This document shows positions 9,449 to 18,181 of a DNA stretch of 64,000 nucleotides, in pieces. The notes under the pieces were generated by a model. It was not told the DNA's origin and did not search any database. It saw only the letters and a program-made list of their open reading frames with translations. This DNA comes from Streptomyces diastatochromogenes (GTDB lineage: Bacteria; Actinomycetota; Actinomycetes; Streptomycetales; Streptomycetaceae): NCBI GenBank assembly GCA_026913215.1, contig JAPTYK010000007.1:186001-250000 (forward strand), in the 5' to 3' direction. A program made the translations under genes and the position numbers. Position 1 is the first letter of the stretch. Every line of letters starts with the position of its first letter.

Positions 9449-9588
9449 TTGACGCCCGGCTGGCGACCCTAGATGACGCACGGATCACCATCGGCGGCCA
9501 CGCCAAGCTCGTCAGCTCCGCCCTGGCAACGGCTGCGACCATCCAACTGCACCAGGGGCGCCCGGCCCACGTGGTCCCTCTGGAGTAG
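9334..9588 (+). CDS. Small hypothetical protein (possibly the C-terminal part of the preceding gene)
   Basis: An 84-residue protein with well-behaved composition (TWECTIGAESYVARQ, then a beta-rich and helical tail). No clear ribosome binding site precedes ATG 9334, and it overlaps the previous frame by 115 bases, which is unusual. It is either expressed by reinitiation or is the C-terminal domain of the zinc-finger protein separated by a single-base deletion. The function is not recognised. Confidence 0.5.
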   Translation: MAETEAGTWECTIGAESYVARQQSPGRFTVEVVSRRTLIDARLATLDDARITIGGHAKLVSSALATAATIQLHQGRPAHVVPLE

Positions 9589-9742
9589 CTTTCCGGTCGC
9601 AGGAAGCTCAGAGCCGGCGGCCATGGGTGAGCCGGGCGATCAGCCCCCTCAAGCAGCAGGAACAGCGTCACCGACCGGTCAGTCGGCTATCACGCTTCGC
9701 TACCCAGGAAGGACCGATCGCCCACGACGTGCTCTCCTCACA

Positions 9743-10144
9743 TCACGGAAGGACGGCCGGCGAGCGGACCCCCGTCGCGGAGTCGGGATCCGCGTGAACC
9801 CTCGGATCCTCGGCTGGTCTGGCGAGGATCAGCTTCACCTGTTTCACGGACGCTCCGGTCGCCAGGGCGATGTCACTCCTGGATGCCCGTCGCAGAGCCA
9901 AGGCCTCCACGGCTTTGGCCAAGGCCGTCGTACGGGCATCCTCAGCAGCACGCAGTGTCTCCAGTTCCGGCGTCACGGGGATGATCTTCACCTTGGCAGT
10001 CACGCCTACGAGTGCGAGGCCATCCTCGACGCTCTCGCGGACTAGCCGCAGCGTCCGCCCACTCCCGTACACGCCGTGCTCGGGCTCGTGCGCCACCCAC
10101 AGTCGGCCGCGGCGGGTGGCCCGGCACTCGATGACCTCGCTCAC
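9743..10144 (-). CDS. Small DNA-binding-like protein coupled to the recombinase
   Basis: A 133-residue protein. The N-terminal 50 residues form a small beta-rich unit (RGRLWVAHEPEHGVYGSGRT) resembling HicB-type or partially degraded RNase-H-like folds. Residues 85-110 (ALRRASRSDIALATGASVKQ) look like a helix-turn-helix. Its GTG overlaps the recombinase stop in a GTGA, so the two are translationally coupled and likely work together, perhaps as a regulator or directionality factor. The function is inference; an antitoxin-like role cannot be excluded. Confidence 0.65.
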   Translation of the reverse strand: MSEVIECRATRRGRLWVAHEPEHGVYGSGRTLRLVRESVEDGLALVGVTAKVKIIPVTPELETLRAAEDARTTALAKAVEALALRRASRSDIALATGASVKQVKLILARPAEDPRVHADPDSATGVRSPAVLP

Positions 10145-11355
10145 GCCGCATGCTCCAGGCTCTCGATGATCTGCTGGGCGACCGCGTCCGGGATGGGGGT
10201 GGGCAGGACGACCTGCTGGGCGCCGATCCGGTACCGCGTGTGGCTACCGGTGCTGTCGACCAGCGTGACGGTCAACCCTCGTCGGCCGGCGGCAGCCTGG
10301 ATGCGCAGCAGCGGGCCGCCCTCCGTGCCTGCCTGAAGCATGGCGGTCACCTCCTGGGCCTGCTTCCACTGCTCCAGGCTCACCACGGCCTCGTGCACAG
10401 GGACTGGTGACCACACCCACTTCGAGATCGGGTTCCACCGGGAGTAGCCCGGCCGCCCGGTCCTCGACGCCTTCCGGTTGTAGACCTGGTAGCCGGTGAG
10501 CTTGGGGTTCCCGATCAAGCCCTCGACCCGGCTGTGCGTCCACTGGCCCTCGATCGGGTACCGCTCTGGGTCGGCCGACAGGATCGCGATGATGTCCGCC
10601 GCCTTCAGGTGCTCCTCCCGTCGCAGGCGGCACAGCTCCCGGGTCGCGTCGAAGCGTCGCACGTCCGGGTGCGGGACGAGCTTCTTCTTCGGTCGCGCTT
10701 CGCCGAACCGGCCCCGGGTCGGTGGCGGCGCGTTCTCGTCGACGACCGCAACGTAGGGGTACGGCGGGATGCCGTGGTTCCAGCCGCCGACGGCATGCTG
10801 GACCTGCCCGCCCATGGACATTTCGTTCATGGCGATCTTGTAGAGCTCCGCGTCGACCTGGCCGTAGCGGCGGGTGCGCAGCCGGCCGGACTCGGTGCCG
10901 CCGGTCGGTTCGTTGGCATACACCACCTCCACGCCGGCCTTCTGGAGCTCATGCTCCACGGTCAGGCTGGTCAGCATGGCTCGCGCGACGCGGTCGGAGC
11001 GCTCGGCCAGGACGTGGGTGATACCCATCAGCTCGGCGTGCGCGAGGAGATCCTGGAGACCGCCGTCTCGGGGGGTGGGCACGCGCAGCGCTTCGTACAT
11101 CTCGCGCGGGCCGAGACCCCGGGCTTCCGGGGGGAGCATCCCTGATTCGACGTCCCAGTAGTACTGGGCGAACTCCTCGCCGGGTTCAAGGCGTTGGGCG
11201 GCGAGAGCCACCTGCCGGGGGATAGACGAGGACGGGTTCTGATGGTCCTTGGTGGAGACCCGGCCGACGAAGGCCGACCGGCGCGATCGCGTGTCCACCT
11301 GTGTGTAGTTCGACAGGTCGCTGAGGTCGATGGGTGGTCCGAAGGCGGTGAGCAT
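10141..11355 (-). CDS. Serine recombinase (large serine recombinase/resolvase family)
   Basis: A 404-residue site-specific recombinase. The N-terminal resolvase domain carries the catalytic serine in FVGRVSTKDHQNP (S34) and an arginine-containing ERSDRVARAM segment. Residues 215-330 match the recombinase domain (NPKLTGYQVYNRK). The C-terminal part is short and lacks the zinc-ribbon cysteines and long coiled coil of phage integrases, so it is smaller than the usual 450-600 residues. It should cut and rejoin DNA at short att or res sites for integration, inversion or dimer resolution. No flanking att repeat was found by eye. Transcribed leftwards, coupled to the following small gene. Confidence 0.8.
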   Translation of the reverse strand: MLTAFGPPIDLSDLSNYTQVDTRSRRSAFVGRVSTKDHQNPSSSIPRQVALAAQRLEPGEEFAQYYWDVESGMLPPEARGLGPREMYEALRVPTPRDGGLQDLLAHAELMGITHVLAERSDRVARAMLTSLTVEHELQKAGVEVVYANEPTGGTESGRLRTRRYGQVDAELYKIAMNEMSMGGQVQHAVGGWNHGIPPYPYVAVVDENAPPPTRGRFGEARPKKKLVPHPDVRRFDATRELCRLRREEHLKAADIIAILSADPERYPIEGQWTHSRVEGLIGNPKLTGYQVYNRKASRTGRPGYSRWNPISKWVWSPVPVHEAVVSLEQWKQAQEVTAMLQAGTEGGPLLRIQAAAGRRGLTVTLVDSTGSHTRYRIGAQQVVLPTPIPDAVAQQIIESLEHAA

Positions 11356-11678
11356 GATCTTCCTGGGTGCTGAGAGAGCGGATGCGTCCTCGCGGTGGCG
11401 AATGACCGCGGCCGGGCTCCGAATGACAGGCCGAGGGTCTTAACCGCAGGCGCGACATAAGGCTCATCGCTGTCCTTCGAGAAGGGAGGGAAGCAGGAGA
11501 GAGTCGCGGTGTCTCGACCCTATGGGGTCCCACTGACAGCCGCCGTTTTCAACCTCGCCCCTTGCACTGCCAGTTGGCGCCTGAAGACGTGACGGTCCCG
11601 GAATTCGCGACGGTGCGATGGATCCAGCCCTCTGAACGCAACATCGGCCTCCTTGACGCCCCCAGACTGAGGAAGCCG
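11356..11678. promoter_or_regulatory. Divergent intergenic region upstream of the recombinase
   Basis: A stretch of 323 bases between the leftward recombinase and the rightward 11679 gene. It must hold both promoters, though no clear -10/-35 pair was found. No strong inverted repeat, and no copy of a sequence elsewhere in the window that would mark an attachment site, was seen. Confidence 0.35.
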
Positions 11679-12050
11679 ATGCCCATTCGTCCGGTCCGCA
11701 GCTCCGAGCCGACCCAGAACGCCGCCGCGGAAAACGTCGTTCTCGTCGAGACACTGCGGCTTGCAGTGCCCCTCCATATCGCCGAGCTCCGTGACCGCCC
11801 CACTAACGTGCTCGTGGCCATCGCTGGCCGGTCGGCCAGCGTCGTCGGCTCCATGGGCGACGTTCTCCAGTTCCACTCCCCGAAGCGAGGAGCAGCAGCC
11901 GAAGCGTTCAACGCGCTCGCGAGGGGGTTGGCGGCCGCCGCGATCGTCACACACGGTGGTGTCACCTTCGCCGGCTCGCACTGGTGCACCGTCGACGCCT
12001 GCTCAGGTCCCGACGCCGACCATCCGCAGCCGGACGTCACCCCGTCCTGA
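11679..12050 (+). CDS. Hypothetical protein
   Basis: A 123-residue protein. ATG 11679 has GAGGA 5 bases upstream, which favours it over an earlier in-frame ATG. Residues 15-75 are a beta/alpha mixture (VVLVETLRLAVPLHIAEL, TNVLVAIAGRSASVVGSM). Near the end is a Cys-containing segment (HWCTVDAC). No domain is recognised and no membrane segment is present. Confidence 0.55.
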   Translation: MPIRPVRSSEPTQNAAAENVVLVETLRLAVPLHIAELRDRPTNVLVAIAGRSASVVGSMGDVLQFHSPKRGAAAEAFNALARGLAAAAIVTHGGVTFAGSHWCTVDACSGPDADHPQPDVTPS

Positions 12051-12152
12051 TCCGTATCGGCCCGGGTCATGCCTGCGGACGTAGTACACGGCGGCGACGC
12101 CGCACCGGCATTGTCTGCCCGGGCCACTGAGAGGTCAGGAGGCCTCAACCCC

Positions 12153-12344
12153 ATGCCTTACGCCGAACGCCGCTTCGACAATGCCGAGACGGCCCTACAC
12201 CTCGACGAGGAATGCAGCTACTGCCACGCCGCACCCGGTCAGTACTGCGACCCTGACTGCCCGTTGGGCGTCATCGATCCCAGCTACACCCGCGCGGAGG
12301 AACCCCCATCGATGTGGGAGCCGCCGTCCCCACCTGGCTGGTGA
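12153..12344 (+). CDS. Small cysteine-rich zinc-binding-like protein
   Basis: A 63-residue acidic protein. ATG 12153 sits 10 bases after a strong AGGAGG. The core CSYCHAAPGQYCDPDC has four cysteines spaced like a small zinc finger or knuckle (C-x2-C, C-x3-C). Such mini zinc-finger proteins are common hypotheticals on actinomycete plasmids and phages. A role in protein or nucleic-acid binding is inference. Confidence 0.65.
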   Translation: MPYAERRFDNAETALHLDEECSYCHAAPGQYCDPDCPLGVIDPSYTRAEEPPSMWEPPSPPGW

Positions 12345-12479
12345 CCACCTCGCGGCACTCCCACCGACCCCCGGCCGCTGTGGGGCCCGGGCAAGTCGTG
12401 AACCCGACGCCCCACCGAGCGCCGCAGGACGTGGCCGGTTCACCGGCCACCATGCAACCCGCCCCAGAACGGAGACCAG

Positions 12480-13277
12480 ATGCCTCTCACCGAACCGGAA
12501 CGCGTCGACGAGCTGCGCTCCCGCATCGCAGCAGCCGCCCGTACGATCACCATCAGACTCGGCCCCAACGCTCTTGCGATGGCATCGGCACAGCAGCCGA
12601 TCCGCCTATCAGGAGGTGAGGCCGACATGGTGGCTTCCGCCGTCGTTGACGTACTCGCACAGGAGATGCTGCTCGCTCACCAGGAGTGGGAGCGCAGTGG
12701 AGTGTCCCTACGCTCGTGTTTGGTACCTGGCTGCCTCCGCCAGTTCGACATGATCGCCTCCCTCTCCGGTGCGCCTCCAGAACGCGAGGGCTGGTCAAGT
12801 GATGGCTGGCTCCAGCACCGGCCGCTGAGCGGTCACGCGTGCCCCGAGCATGCGCAGGCTCTTTGGACATCGGGCAGGCATATCCCGAACTGGCACCACC
12901 ACAGCGACGACGACACTCGTCTGCTCTGTGCCTGCGGGTGGGAATCCGGCAAGGTCCAGTTCCGGGGCCACGGCGTCACGCTGTGGCAGGCGCACGCACT
13001 CGAGATCCTGAACAAGGACCCGGGCGACACGGTCAGCACGGCGCAGACCTCGATGACCGCGGAGCAGCTCGCTGAGCTCGCCGTCAGTGCCCAGCGGCGA
13101 GGCCCCGGGCTGGCAGCCGGCCGGACCAAGGAGCAGCTTGCCGCCGTAATGCCGGGCTTCATGCGCGACGCCGTGGACGCCCACGTGCCGGGTCTGGCAG
13201 CACTACGGGCCGTCGCCGACGCGGCCCGTGACCGGTACGAGCGCGGGCTGATTGCCTGGCTGGAGACCCTGGACTGA
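12480..13277 (+). CDS. Hypothetical protein
   Basis: A 265-residue protein of unknown function. The N-terminal 70 residues are helical, the middle has scattered cysteines and histidines (CLVPGC, HACPEH, NWHHHSDDDTRLLCACGW) that could bind zinc, and the C-terminal 90 residues are again helical. ATG 12480 follows a weak GAACGGAGA. Two consecutive hairpins follow the stop. The scattered C/H pairs resemble plasmid hypotheticals that carry a zinc-binding central domain. Confidence 0.65.
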   Translation: MPLTEPERVDELRSRIAAAARTITIRLGPNALAMASAQQPIRLSGGEADMVASAVVDVLAQEMLLAHQEWERSGVSLRSCLVPGCLRQFDMIASLSGAPPEREGWSSDGWLQHRPLSGHACPEHAQALWTSGRHIPNWHHHSDDDTRLLCACGWESGKVQFRGHGVTLWQAHALEILNKDPGDTVSTAQTSMTAEQLAELAVSAQRRGPGLAAGRTKEQLAAVMPGFMRDAVDAHVPGLAALRAVADAARDRYERGLIAWLETLD

Positions 13278-13284
13278 GATCTCT

Positions 13285-13311
13285 GCCGCCCGTCACCGCC
13301 AGACGGGCGGC
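13285..13311 (+). terminator. Terminator hairpin
   Basis: A 10-bp stem GCCGCCCGTC/GACGGGCGGC with a 7-base loop just after the stop of the preceding gene. Confidence 0.65.
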
Positions 13312-13318
13312 GGCGTAC

Positions 13319-13351
13319 CCCCTGGCCGTCGGCCTGTCCAACGGCCAGGGG
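13319..13351 (+). terminator. Second tandem hairpin
   Basis: An 11-bp stem CCCCTGGCCGT/ACGGCCAGGGG immediately after the previous hairpin. The tandem pair makes termination here likely. Confidence 0.6.
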
Positions 13352-13513
13352 CCTGTGCCCCCGCGGTATCGCCCTCCCCCTTCGCCGAGCATCGCAGAAC
13401 TCGCGGGCACTCACGGATCTGCTGCGCCCCATCCCAGAATCCGTGATCGTCAGCCATGGGCCCGCTCGCGGCCCATGGGAACGCCCGTGGGTCCCTTCGG
13501 AGAGGATGGGGTT

Positions 13514-14056
13514 GTGAGCTTCCCTGCACCACCCTGCGCAGAGTGCGCCGAGCCGCTTCAGTACGACGTGGAGATCCGCCGCTTCGTCTGCGGCAACCTC
13601 CAGTGCACAGCGCTGGGTATGGAAGTCCCTATCTGGCGCGCTTTGCAACAGTCCGGGCTCGCTGCTTCGGACCCGCCCGGGCTGCCCCGCCCGGTCCACA
13701 AGGGCCTGCCGGTGCCCTGGGTCGCTCCCCGAACCGCGGACTACGTCTTCTGGCTCGCCCTTGATGCGGCACGCTGCGCTCTCGCGCACAACCGGTGGCT
13801 CTGCCAGGTGTGCGGCGATGAGCTGACCGGGGAGGCGTGGGTCCTGGCCACCCCTGAGGGCCAGGTACTCCAGGCCGCGCTGCACGCCAAGTGCAAGGAC
13901 TTGGCGCTGGAGTTCTGCCCTCACTTGTCCAGTGGCGACACCCGCGCCGTCCCGATGCTGGTCTCCCGGGACGAGCTCTTGGCCGATGGTCATCCGCTGA
14001 GGGACGCTGCCCCTTCGGACCCGTTCTTCCTCCAGCAGTGGCAGGTCGCGAGGTAG
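13514..14056 (+). CDS. Hypothetical protein with zinc-ribbon-like cysteine pairs
   Basis: A 180-residue protein. GTG 13514 is chosen because a purine-rich GGAGAGGATGG precedes it. The upstream in-frame region (13355 onwards) looks non-coding. The N-terminus has CAEC then C-x4-C (FVCGNLQC), and a second pair CQVCGDE lies near residue 100, giving two possible zinc-binding knuckles. The protein ends with a regular helical region. It is probably soluble; the function is unknown. Confidence 0.6.
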   Translation: MSFPAPPCAECAEPLQYDVEIRRFVCGNLQCTALGMEVPIWRALQQSGLAASDPPGLPRPVHKGLPVPWVAPRTADYVFWLALDAARCALAHNRWLCQVCGDELTGEAWVLATPEGQVLQAALHAKCKDLALEFCPHLSSGDTRAVPMLVSRDELLADGHPLRDAAPSDPFFLQQWQVAR

Positions 14057-14185
14057 TTCAGTTGGGTGGCCATCAGCCTCGTGTACCTGGCGCGATCGTC
14101 ACGGAGATTCGCGACGGATGAGGTTCCATCGTGGTCCGGCAGCAGTCTTCCGGCGTCCCACTTCCCGACCACGCCGGAGCGCACA

Positions 14186-15064
14186 ATGCCGCACCCCATC
14201 ACCTTCGCTTCCCACTGCCCGGAGACCGCTGCACGGCAGGCATGGGCAGCTTCACTCTCACAGGCCGAGGAGTACGCCGCCCGCTACCTGACCACCACCT
14301 TTTCTGATCTTGAAGTCAGTCGCTCTGGCGGCCCGGCGGAACAGCCCGGCCTGACGTTCGAGCGTGCCGGCTGCGGGAGCGTGTTCGTGACCACCGACTC
14401 CGAGCGGGCCACCCTTCGCGCCCACGGCCTGCACTGGGAACTGTGGAGCGCGGCCGTTTCCGCCCTGCACGGCGGTGAGCACTTCGTCCTGGTCGACGCC
14501 GATGGCAGTGATGTCGAAGAGCCCCGAGCCGCCGCGCCGGGCTCGTACACCGACACCTCAGACGAGGACTCGCTGGTCATCCGGGACGACGGCACAGCGG
14601 ACGTGAGGTTCTTCGAGCTGAGCATCGACGAGATGGCCCAGGTCCTCGCCGCGCTCCGAGACGGCTTTGGCCGCCTCGGTCAGCGCCGGTGCACCCGTTG
14701 CCATCTGCCGCAGTGGCGGCACTCGGCGCGCCGCAGCGGTGAACACGTGGTCTGTGGCTCCTTCACCCTGGCCTGCGCCGACTGCCTGCCGCATGGGGAT
14801 GCCGAGGAGTGCGCCCAGGCCCGCACCGGGCAACCCTGCACCCGCCAAGCCACGCGCGCACGGGCCTCCCGTCCTCAGGGTGGAGAGGACGTTCTGGCGT
14901 CCCTTCTGGGGACGTTCAACGGCTGGGACCTGGCTGCGCTCGCCCACACCGCCGTGGAGCTGTTCGGCACGCACGGCGACGTCAACGACGAACTGAGCGA
15001 AACGCAGAAGGACGTGCTGGAGCGCGCCGCCACGTTCTTCGACGAGATCAGCGAGCCCATGTAG
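14186..15064 (+). CDS. Hypothetical protein with central zinc-binding region
   Basis: A 292-residue protein. ATG 14186 is supported by CGGAG 7 bases upstream; an earlier in-frame start at 14066 is not. Residues 1-150 are alpha/beta with a strongly acidic insert (VDADGSDVEE). Residues 165-220 contain CTRC, CGSF and CADC pairs suggestive of zinc binding. The last 60 residues are helical and acidic. No catalytic motif is seen. A terminator-like hairpin follows. Confidence 0.6.
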   Translation: MPHPITFASHCPETAARQAWAASLSQAEEYAARYLTTTFSDLEVSRSGGPAEQPGLTFERAGCGSVFVTTDSERATLRAHGLHWELWSAAVSALHGGEHFVLVDADGSDVEEPRAAAPGSYTDTSDEDSLVIRDDGTADVRFFELSIDEMAQVLAALRDGFGRLGQRRCTRCHLPQWRHSARRSGEHVVCGSFTLACADCLPHGDAEECAQARTGQPCTRQATRARASRPQGGEDVLASLLGTFNGWDLAALAHTAVELFGTHGDVNDELSETQKDVLERAATFFDEISEPM

Positions 15065-15078
15065 AACACACCCTCCGT

Positions 15079-15116
15079 GCCGGGCCCCGGACTGTCGGCA
15101 CAGCCAGGGGCCCGGC
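15079..15116 (+). terminator. Terminator hairpin
   Basis: A 10-bp stem GCCGGGCCCC/GGGGCCCGGC around an 18-base loop, 15 bases after the stop. The rest of the 15,065-15,387 gap holds no other feature that I can support. Confidence 0.55.
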
Positions 15117-15387
15117 GCCCGCACGGCGGAGGATGACGTTCTTGTCGACCCTGGGACGCGACGGGCTCCTGGCCGGCTCCACCTCGGCTCTGCGGTTCCT
15201 TGCGTAGGGCGGAAACACCGCTCCCGGACCACAACCCTCGGCGCCACGAATCGGCTCTGCAGCGGGGCTGTCCGCCACCGGGCCCACCATGGGTCTCCGT
15301 CGGCCGGCGAAAGCCTCTGCTACACGGAAGGTCAAGCATGCTCCCACCGACACTGGCTGCCGCCCTGAACCCCGCCACCCCACTGCG

Positions 15388-15705
15388 ATGAGAAGACCCG
15401 GAGATCGAGAGGCGCCCATCGCTGTTCCTGCTGAGCAGATTCCGCCGGGCTGTTACTGGTGGACCGACCCGGACGGGGCGCTGTGCCTGCTGCCAGGGTG
15501 TCTAGCTCGGATCAACGACCCCGACGCCGCCTGCACCTGCAGAACCCTCGCCTCCCGCCTGACTAGGGCCGAAGAACGCCTGGCGGAAGCCGCGGAGCGG
15601 GAAAGGTATGCGGGCACCTGGTGGGCCGCGCTGCGGGCGGCGGTGGACGCGCATCCAGCGCGGGACGAGATCCTCCGCGATGCGCGGCGCCGGGCCGGCC
15701 GTTGA
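15388..15705 (+). CDS. Small hypothetical protein
   Basis: A 105-residue protein. The start is uncertain: ATG 15388 has no clear ribosome binding site, and a longer frame opens at 15289. Residues 18-50 (GCYWWTDPDGALCLLPGC, ACTC) carry cysteines that could bind a metal. Residues 55-100 form a charged helix (RLTRAEERLAEAAERERY) typical of a coiled coil. It lies 222 bases upstream of the ligase gene. The function is not recognised. Confidence 0.5.
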   Translation: MRRPGDREAPIAVPAEQIPPGCYWWTDPDGALCLLPGCLARINDPDAACTCRTLASRLTRAEERLAEAAERERYAGTWWAALRAAVDAHPARDEILRDARRRAGR

Positions 15706-15927
15706 CGCGCTGTCCCGTCTGAAACCGGCGAGAACGCCGGCACCCGCGTGTGGGCCGTGGCGGTGCGGGCCTTCGAGCCGAAATTCGCGAGCGTGAGGAC
15801 CATCGCGGTTCCGGGGCGCAGGCTCAGCCCGTCAACCCCACCCGCCAGCGCCGCACGGACGATCCGTGCGGCGCTGGCTCCGCACTGCCGGACGGGTCCT
15901 GAACCGCGTCCAGAAAGGTCCGTGCCC

Positions 15928-17709
15928 ATGTCGGTCATCGAGACCACGATCAGCAGCACCGCCGCCTACCGCCAGGCCCTGGCCACCATCCAGAAGGCAT
16001 CTGGTGCCTACGCGACCGGCGAGAGCCCGCTGGACGACGCCACCTTCGACCGGCTGCGGGACCAGCTGGTGGCATGGGAGGAGAACCACCCGGAGGACGT
16101 GGCGGCGAACTCCCCCTCCGGCAAGGTCGCTGACGGGGCGGTCCCTGCGGGTGAGGTCCCGCACACGGTGCCCATGCAGTCCCTGGACAAGGTGAACACG
16201 CCCGCCAAGCTGCTGGCCTGGGAGGCGTCGCTCCAGCGGCGTCTGGGCGGCCCGGTCACCGGCGGCTATGTCGTGGACGTGAAGCTGGACGGCTTCGCGG
16301 TCGCCGCGCGGTACCAGAGCGGTCGCCTGGTCAAGCTCGTCGGACGAGGCGACGGCCGTCAGGGCGAGGACTGGAGCCATGCCATCGGCACGATCACCGG
16401 CCTCCCCCAGCAACTGGACCGGCCCCTGACCTTCGAGGTCAGGGGAGAGGTCCTCTTCACCCACTTCCAGTTCGAACGGGCCAAGGAGGTGCGCGCCCAG
16501 CACGGAGGGGACGCGTTCGCCAACGCCCGCAACGCCGCCGCTGGCACCATCCGGGCGAGGAACAGGGCCTACACCCTGGAGATGACCTTCTTCGCCTTCC
16601 AGGCCGTCGAGCTGCCGGGCGGCGAGCTGTTCGCCCACACCTCGCACGCCGACCTGATGAAGTGGGTCGCCGACACCGGCATACAGACCACGGAAGCCAC
16701 CCCGCCGAAGGCCCACGTCGTCGCGACGATGGCCGAGGTACAGAAGCAGGTCGCGGCGATCGCGGCGATGCGCCCCAACCTGCCCTTCGACATCGACGGC
16801 GTGGTCATCCGCGCGAACAGCCGGACCGAGCAGACCACCGCAGGTACCGGCTCGCGGCACCCCCACTACAGCGTCGCCTACAAGCTGCCCAGTCTGGAGC
16901 GAATGACCAAGCTCCTCGACGTGGACTTCGCCGTGGGCAGGACCGGTGCCATCGCTCCCCGGGCCGTGCTGGAGGAGGTCGAGATCGACGGCAGCATGGT
17001 CACCTCCACAACCCTGCACAACCCCTCCGAAATTACCCGAATTGGGCTCATGAAGGGAGATATGGTCTACGTCCGGAAGGCCAACGACATCATCCCCCAG
17101 GTGGTCGGGCCGGTGACCCACCTGCGCACCGGGACAGAGGAGACGATCACCTTCCCCGCGTCCTGCCCGGTGTGCGGCGGGAAGATCAACACCGACAAGA
17201 GCCGCTGGACCTGCGATGAGACGGCAAACAACGGCGGCTCCTGCGGGCTGCCCGCCGCCCTGCTGTACGCCGCAGGACGCGAGCAGTTCGACATCGACGG
17301 TCTCGGCCCGACGGTGATCGGCAACCTCGTCGAGGCTGGTCTGGTGCGCGATGTCGGCGACCTGTTCCACCTCACCCTGGATCAGCTCACCAAGGCGACC
17401 CGGGGCAGCGGTGAGGCGTCGAACCTGCTGGAGCAGATCACGGCGGCGAAGGACCGCCCGCTGGAGAAGGTGCTGGCAGCGCTGGGCATCGCGGGTACCG
17501 GAGTGGAACTCTCCGAGCGGCTCGCCGCTCACTTCCGGTCGATGGACGCATTCGTCACGGCCGACACCCAGACGCTCATGGAGGTGGACGGCATCGGGGT
17601 CAAGAAGGGCGAGCTGATCGCCCGGCAGCTTCCCCGGGTCGCTGCGGTGGTCAGGAAGCTCGCCACGGCAGGCGTGAAGCTGGCGGCCGATCTTCAGTCC
17701 GCCCCGTGA
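15928..17709 (+). CDS. ligA: NAD-dependent DNA ligase (LigA), lacking an in-frame BRCT domain
   Basis: Seals nicks in duplex DNA with NAD as adenylate donor. The 593 residues include the adenylation motif KLDGFAVAARYQ with lysine 119, matching E. coli Lys115, an OB-fold region, a four-cysteine zinc finger near residues 412-440 (CPVCGG ... C ... C), and helix-hairpin-helix repeats near the C-terminus. Family members run to about 670 residues with a terminal BRCT. Here the BRCT is a separate overlapping ORF. ATG 15928 has GAAAGG upstream. A plasmid-encoded second ligase is unusual beside the chromosomal one and could serve plasmid replication or repair. Confidence 0.9.
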   Translation: MSVIETTISSTAAYRQALATIQKASGAYATGESPLDDATFDRLRDQLVAWEENHPEDVAANSPSGKVADGAVPAGEVPHTVPMQSLDKVNTPAKLLAWEASLQRRLGGPVTGGYVVDVKLDGFAVAARYQSGRLVKLVGRGDGRQGEDWSHAIGTITGLPQQLDRPLTFEVRGEVLFTHFQFERAKEVRAQHGGDAFANARNAAAGTIRARNRAYTLEMTFFAFQAVELPGGELFAHTSHADLMKWVADTGIQTTEATPPKAHVVATMAEVQKQVAAIAAMRPNLPFDIDGVVIRANSRTEQTTAGTGSRHPHYSVAYKLPSLERMTKLLDVDFAVGRTGAIAPRAVLEEVEIDGSMVTSTTLHNPSEITRIGLMKGDMVYVRKANDIIPQVVGPVTHLRTGTEETITFPASCPVCGGKINTDKSRWTCDETANNGGSCGLPAALLYAAGREQFDIDGLGPTVIGNLVEAGLVRDVGDLFHLTLDQLTKATRGSGEASNLLEQITAAKDRPLEKVLAALGIAGTGVELSERLAAHFRSMDAFVTADTQTLMEVDGIGVKKGELIARQLPRVAAVVRKLATAGVKLAADLQSAP

Positions 17710-17963
17710 GCGGGCCGCTCACGGGCAAGACGGTCGTCGTCACCGGCACGATGACGGGGCCGCTCGCTGCCTACGACCGCGCCGCGATGAACCAGCTGAT
17801 CAAGGACGCGGGCGGCAAGCCCGGCCGCGACGTGACCTCCAAGACCCACCTGCTGGTCGTCGGGGAGCGGGCCGGAGGCAAGCTCGCCAAGGCCGAGAAG
17901 CACAAGATCGAGGTGGTGAACGAGGAGGCGTTCGCGATCCTGGTCGCTCAGTTCACCAACTGA
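17706..17963 (+). CDS. BRCT domain ORF, the missing C-terminus of LigA
   Basis: An 85-residue BRCT domain (GKTVVVTGTM ... KTHLLVVGERAGGKLAKAEK) that matches the last domain of bacterial LigA. Its GTG overlaps the ligase stop in a GTGA, so it could be made by translational coupling. Alternatively, one extra C in the CCCC at 17702-17705 restores a single 678-residue ligase, the normal length. Both readings keep the BRCT, which helps LigA bind DNA, available to the enzyme. Confidence 0.75.
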   Translation: MSGPLTGKTVVVTGTMTGPLAAYDRAAMNQLIKDAGGKPGRDVTSKTHLLVVGERAGGKLAKAEKHKIEVVNEEAFAILVAQFTN

Positions 17964-17984
17964 CCCGATCGGTCGTACATCCAG

Positions 17985-18015
17985 CGGAGCCCGCTCTCAC
18001 TGAGGGCGGGCTCCG
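17985..18015 (+). terminator. Terminator hairpin
   Basis: A 10-bp stem CGGAGCCCGC/GCGGGCTCCG after the ligase/BRCT pair. Confidence 0.7.
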
Positions 18016-18181
18016 CGTCTCCTTCCCGTTCCGGCCCTCTGCACCGGGCGGGGCCTGACGTGCCGGCCGCCGCAGCCCCCGACGGCCGCTCCTGTGCCCG
18101 TCGGCAGGCCCGCGCGCACAAGAGGCTCTGGGCGCCCGCGACCGCCGACGAGACCAGACGCTCCGACCAAGAAAGACGATC

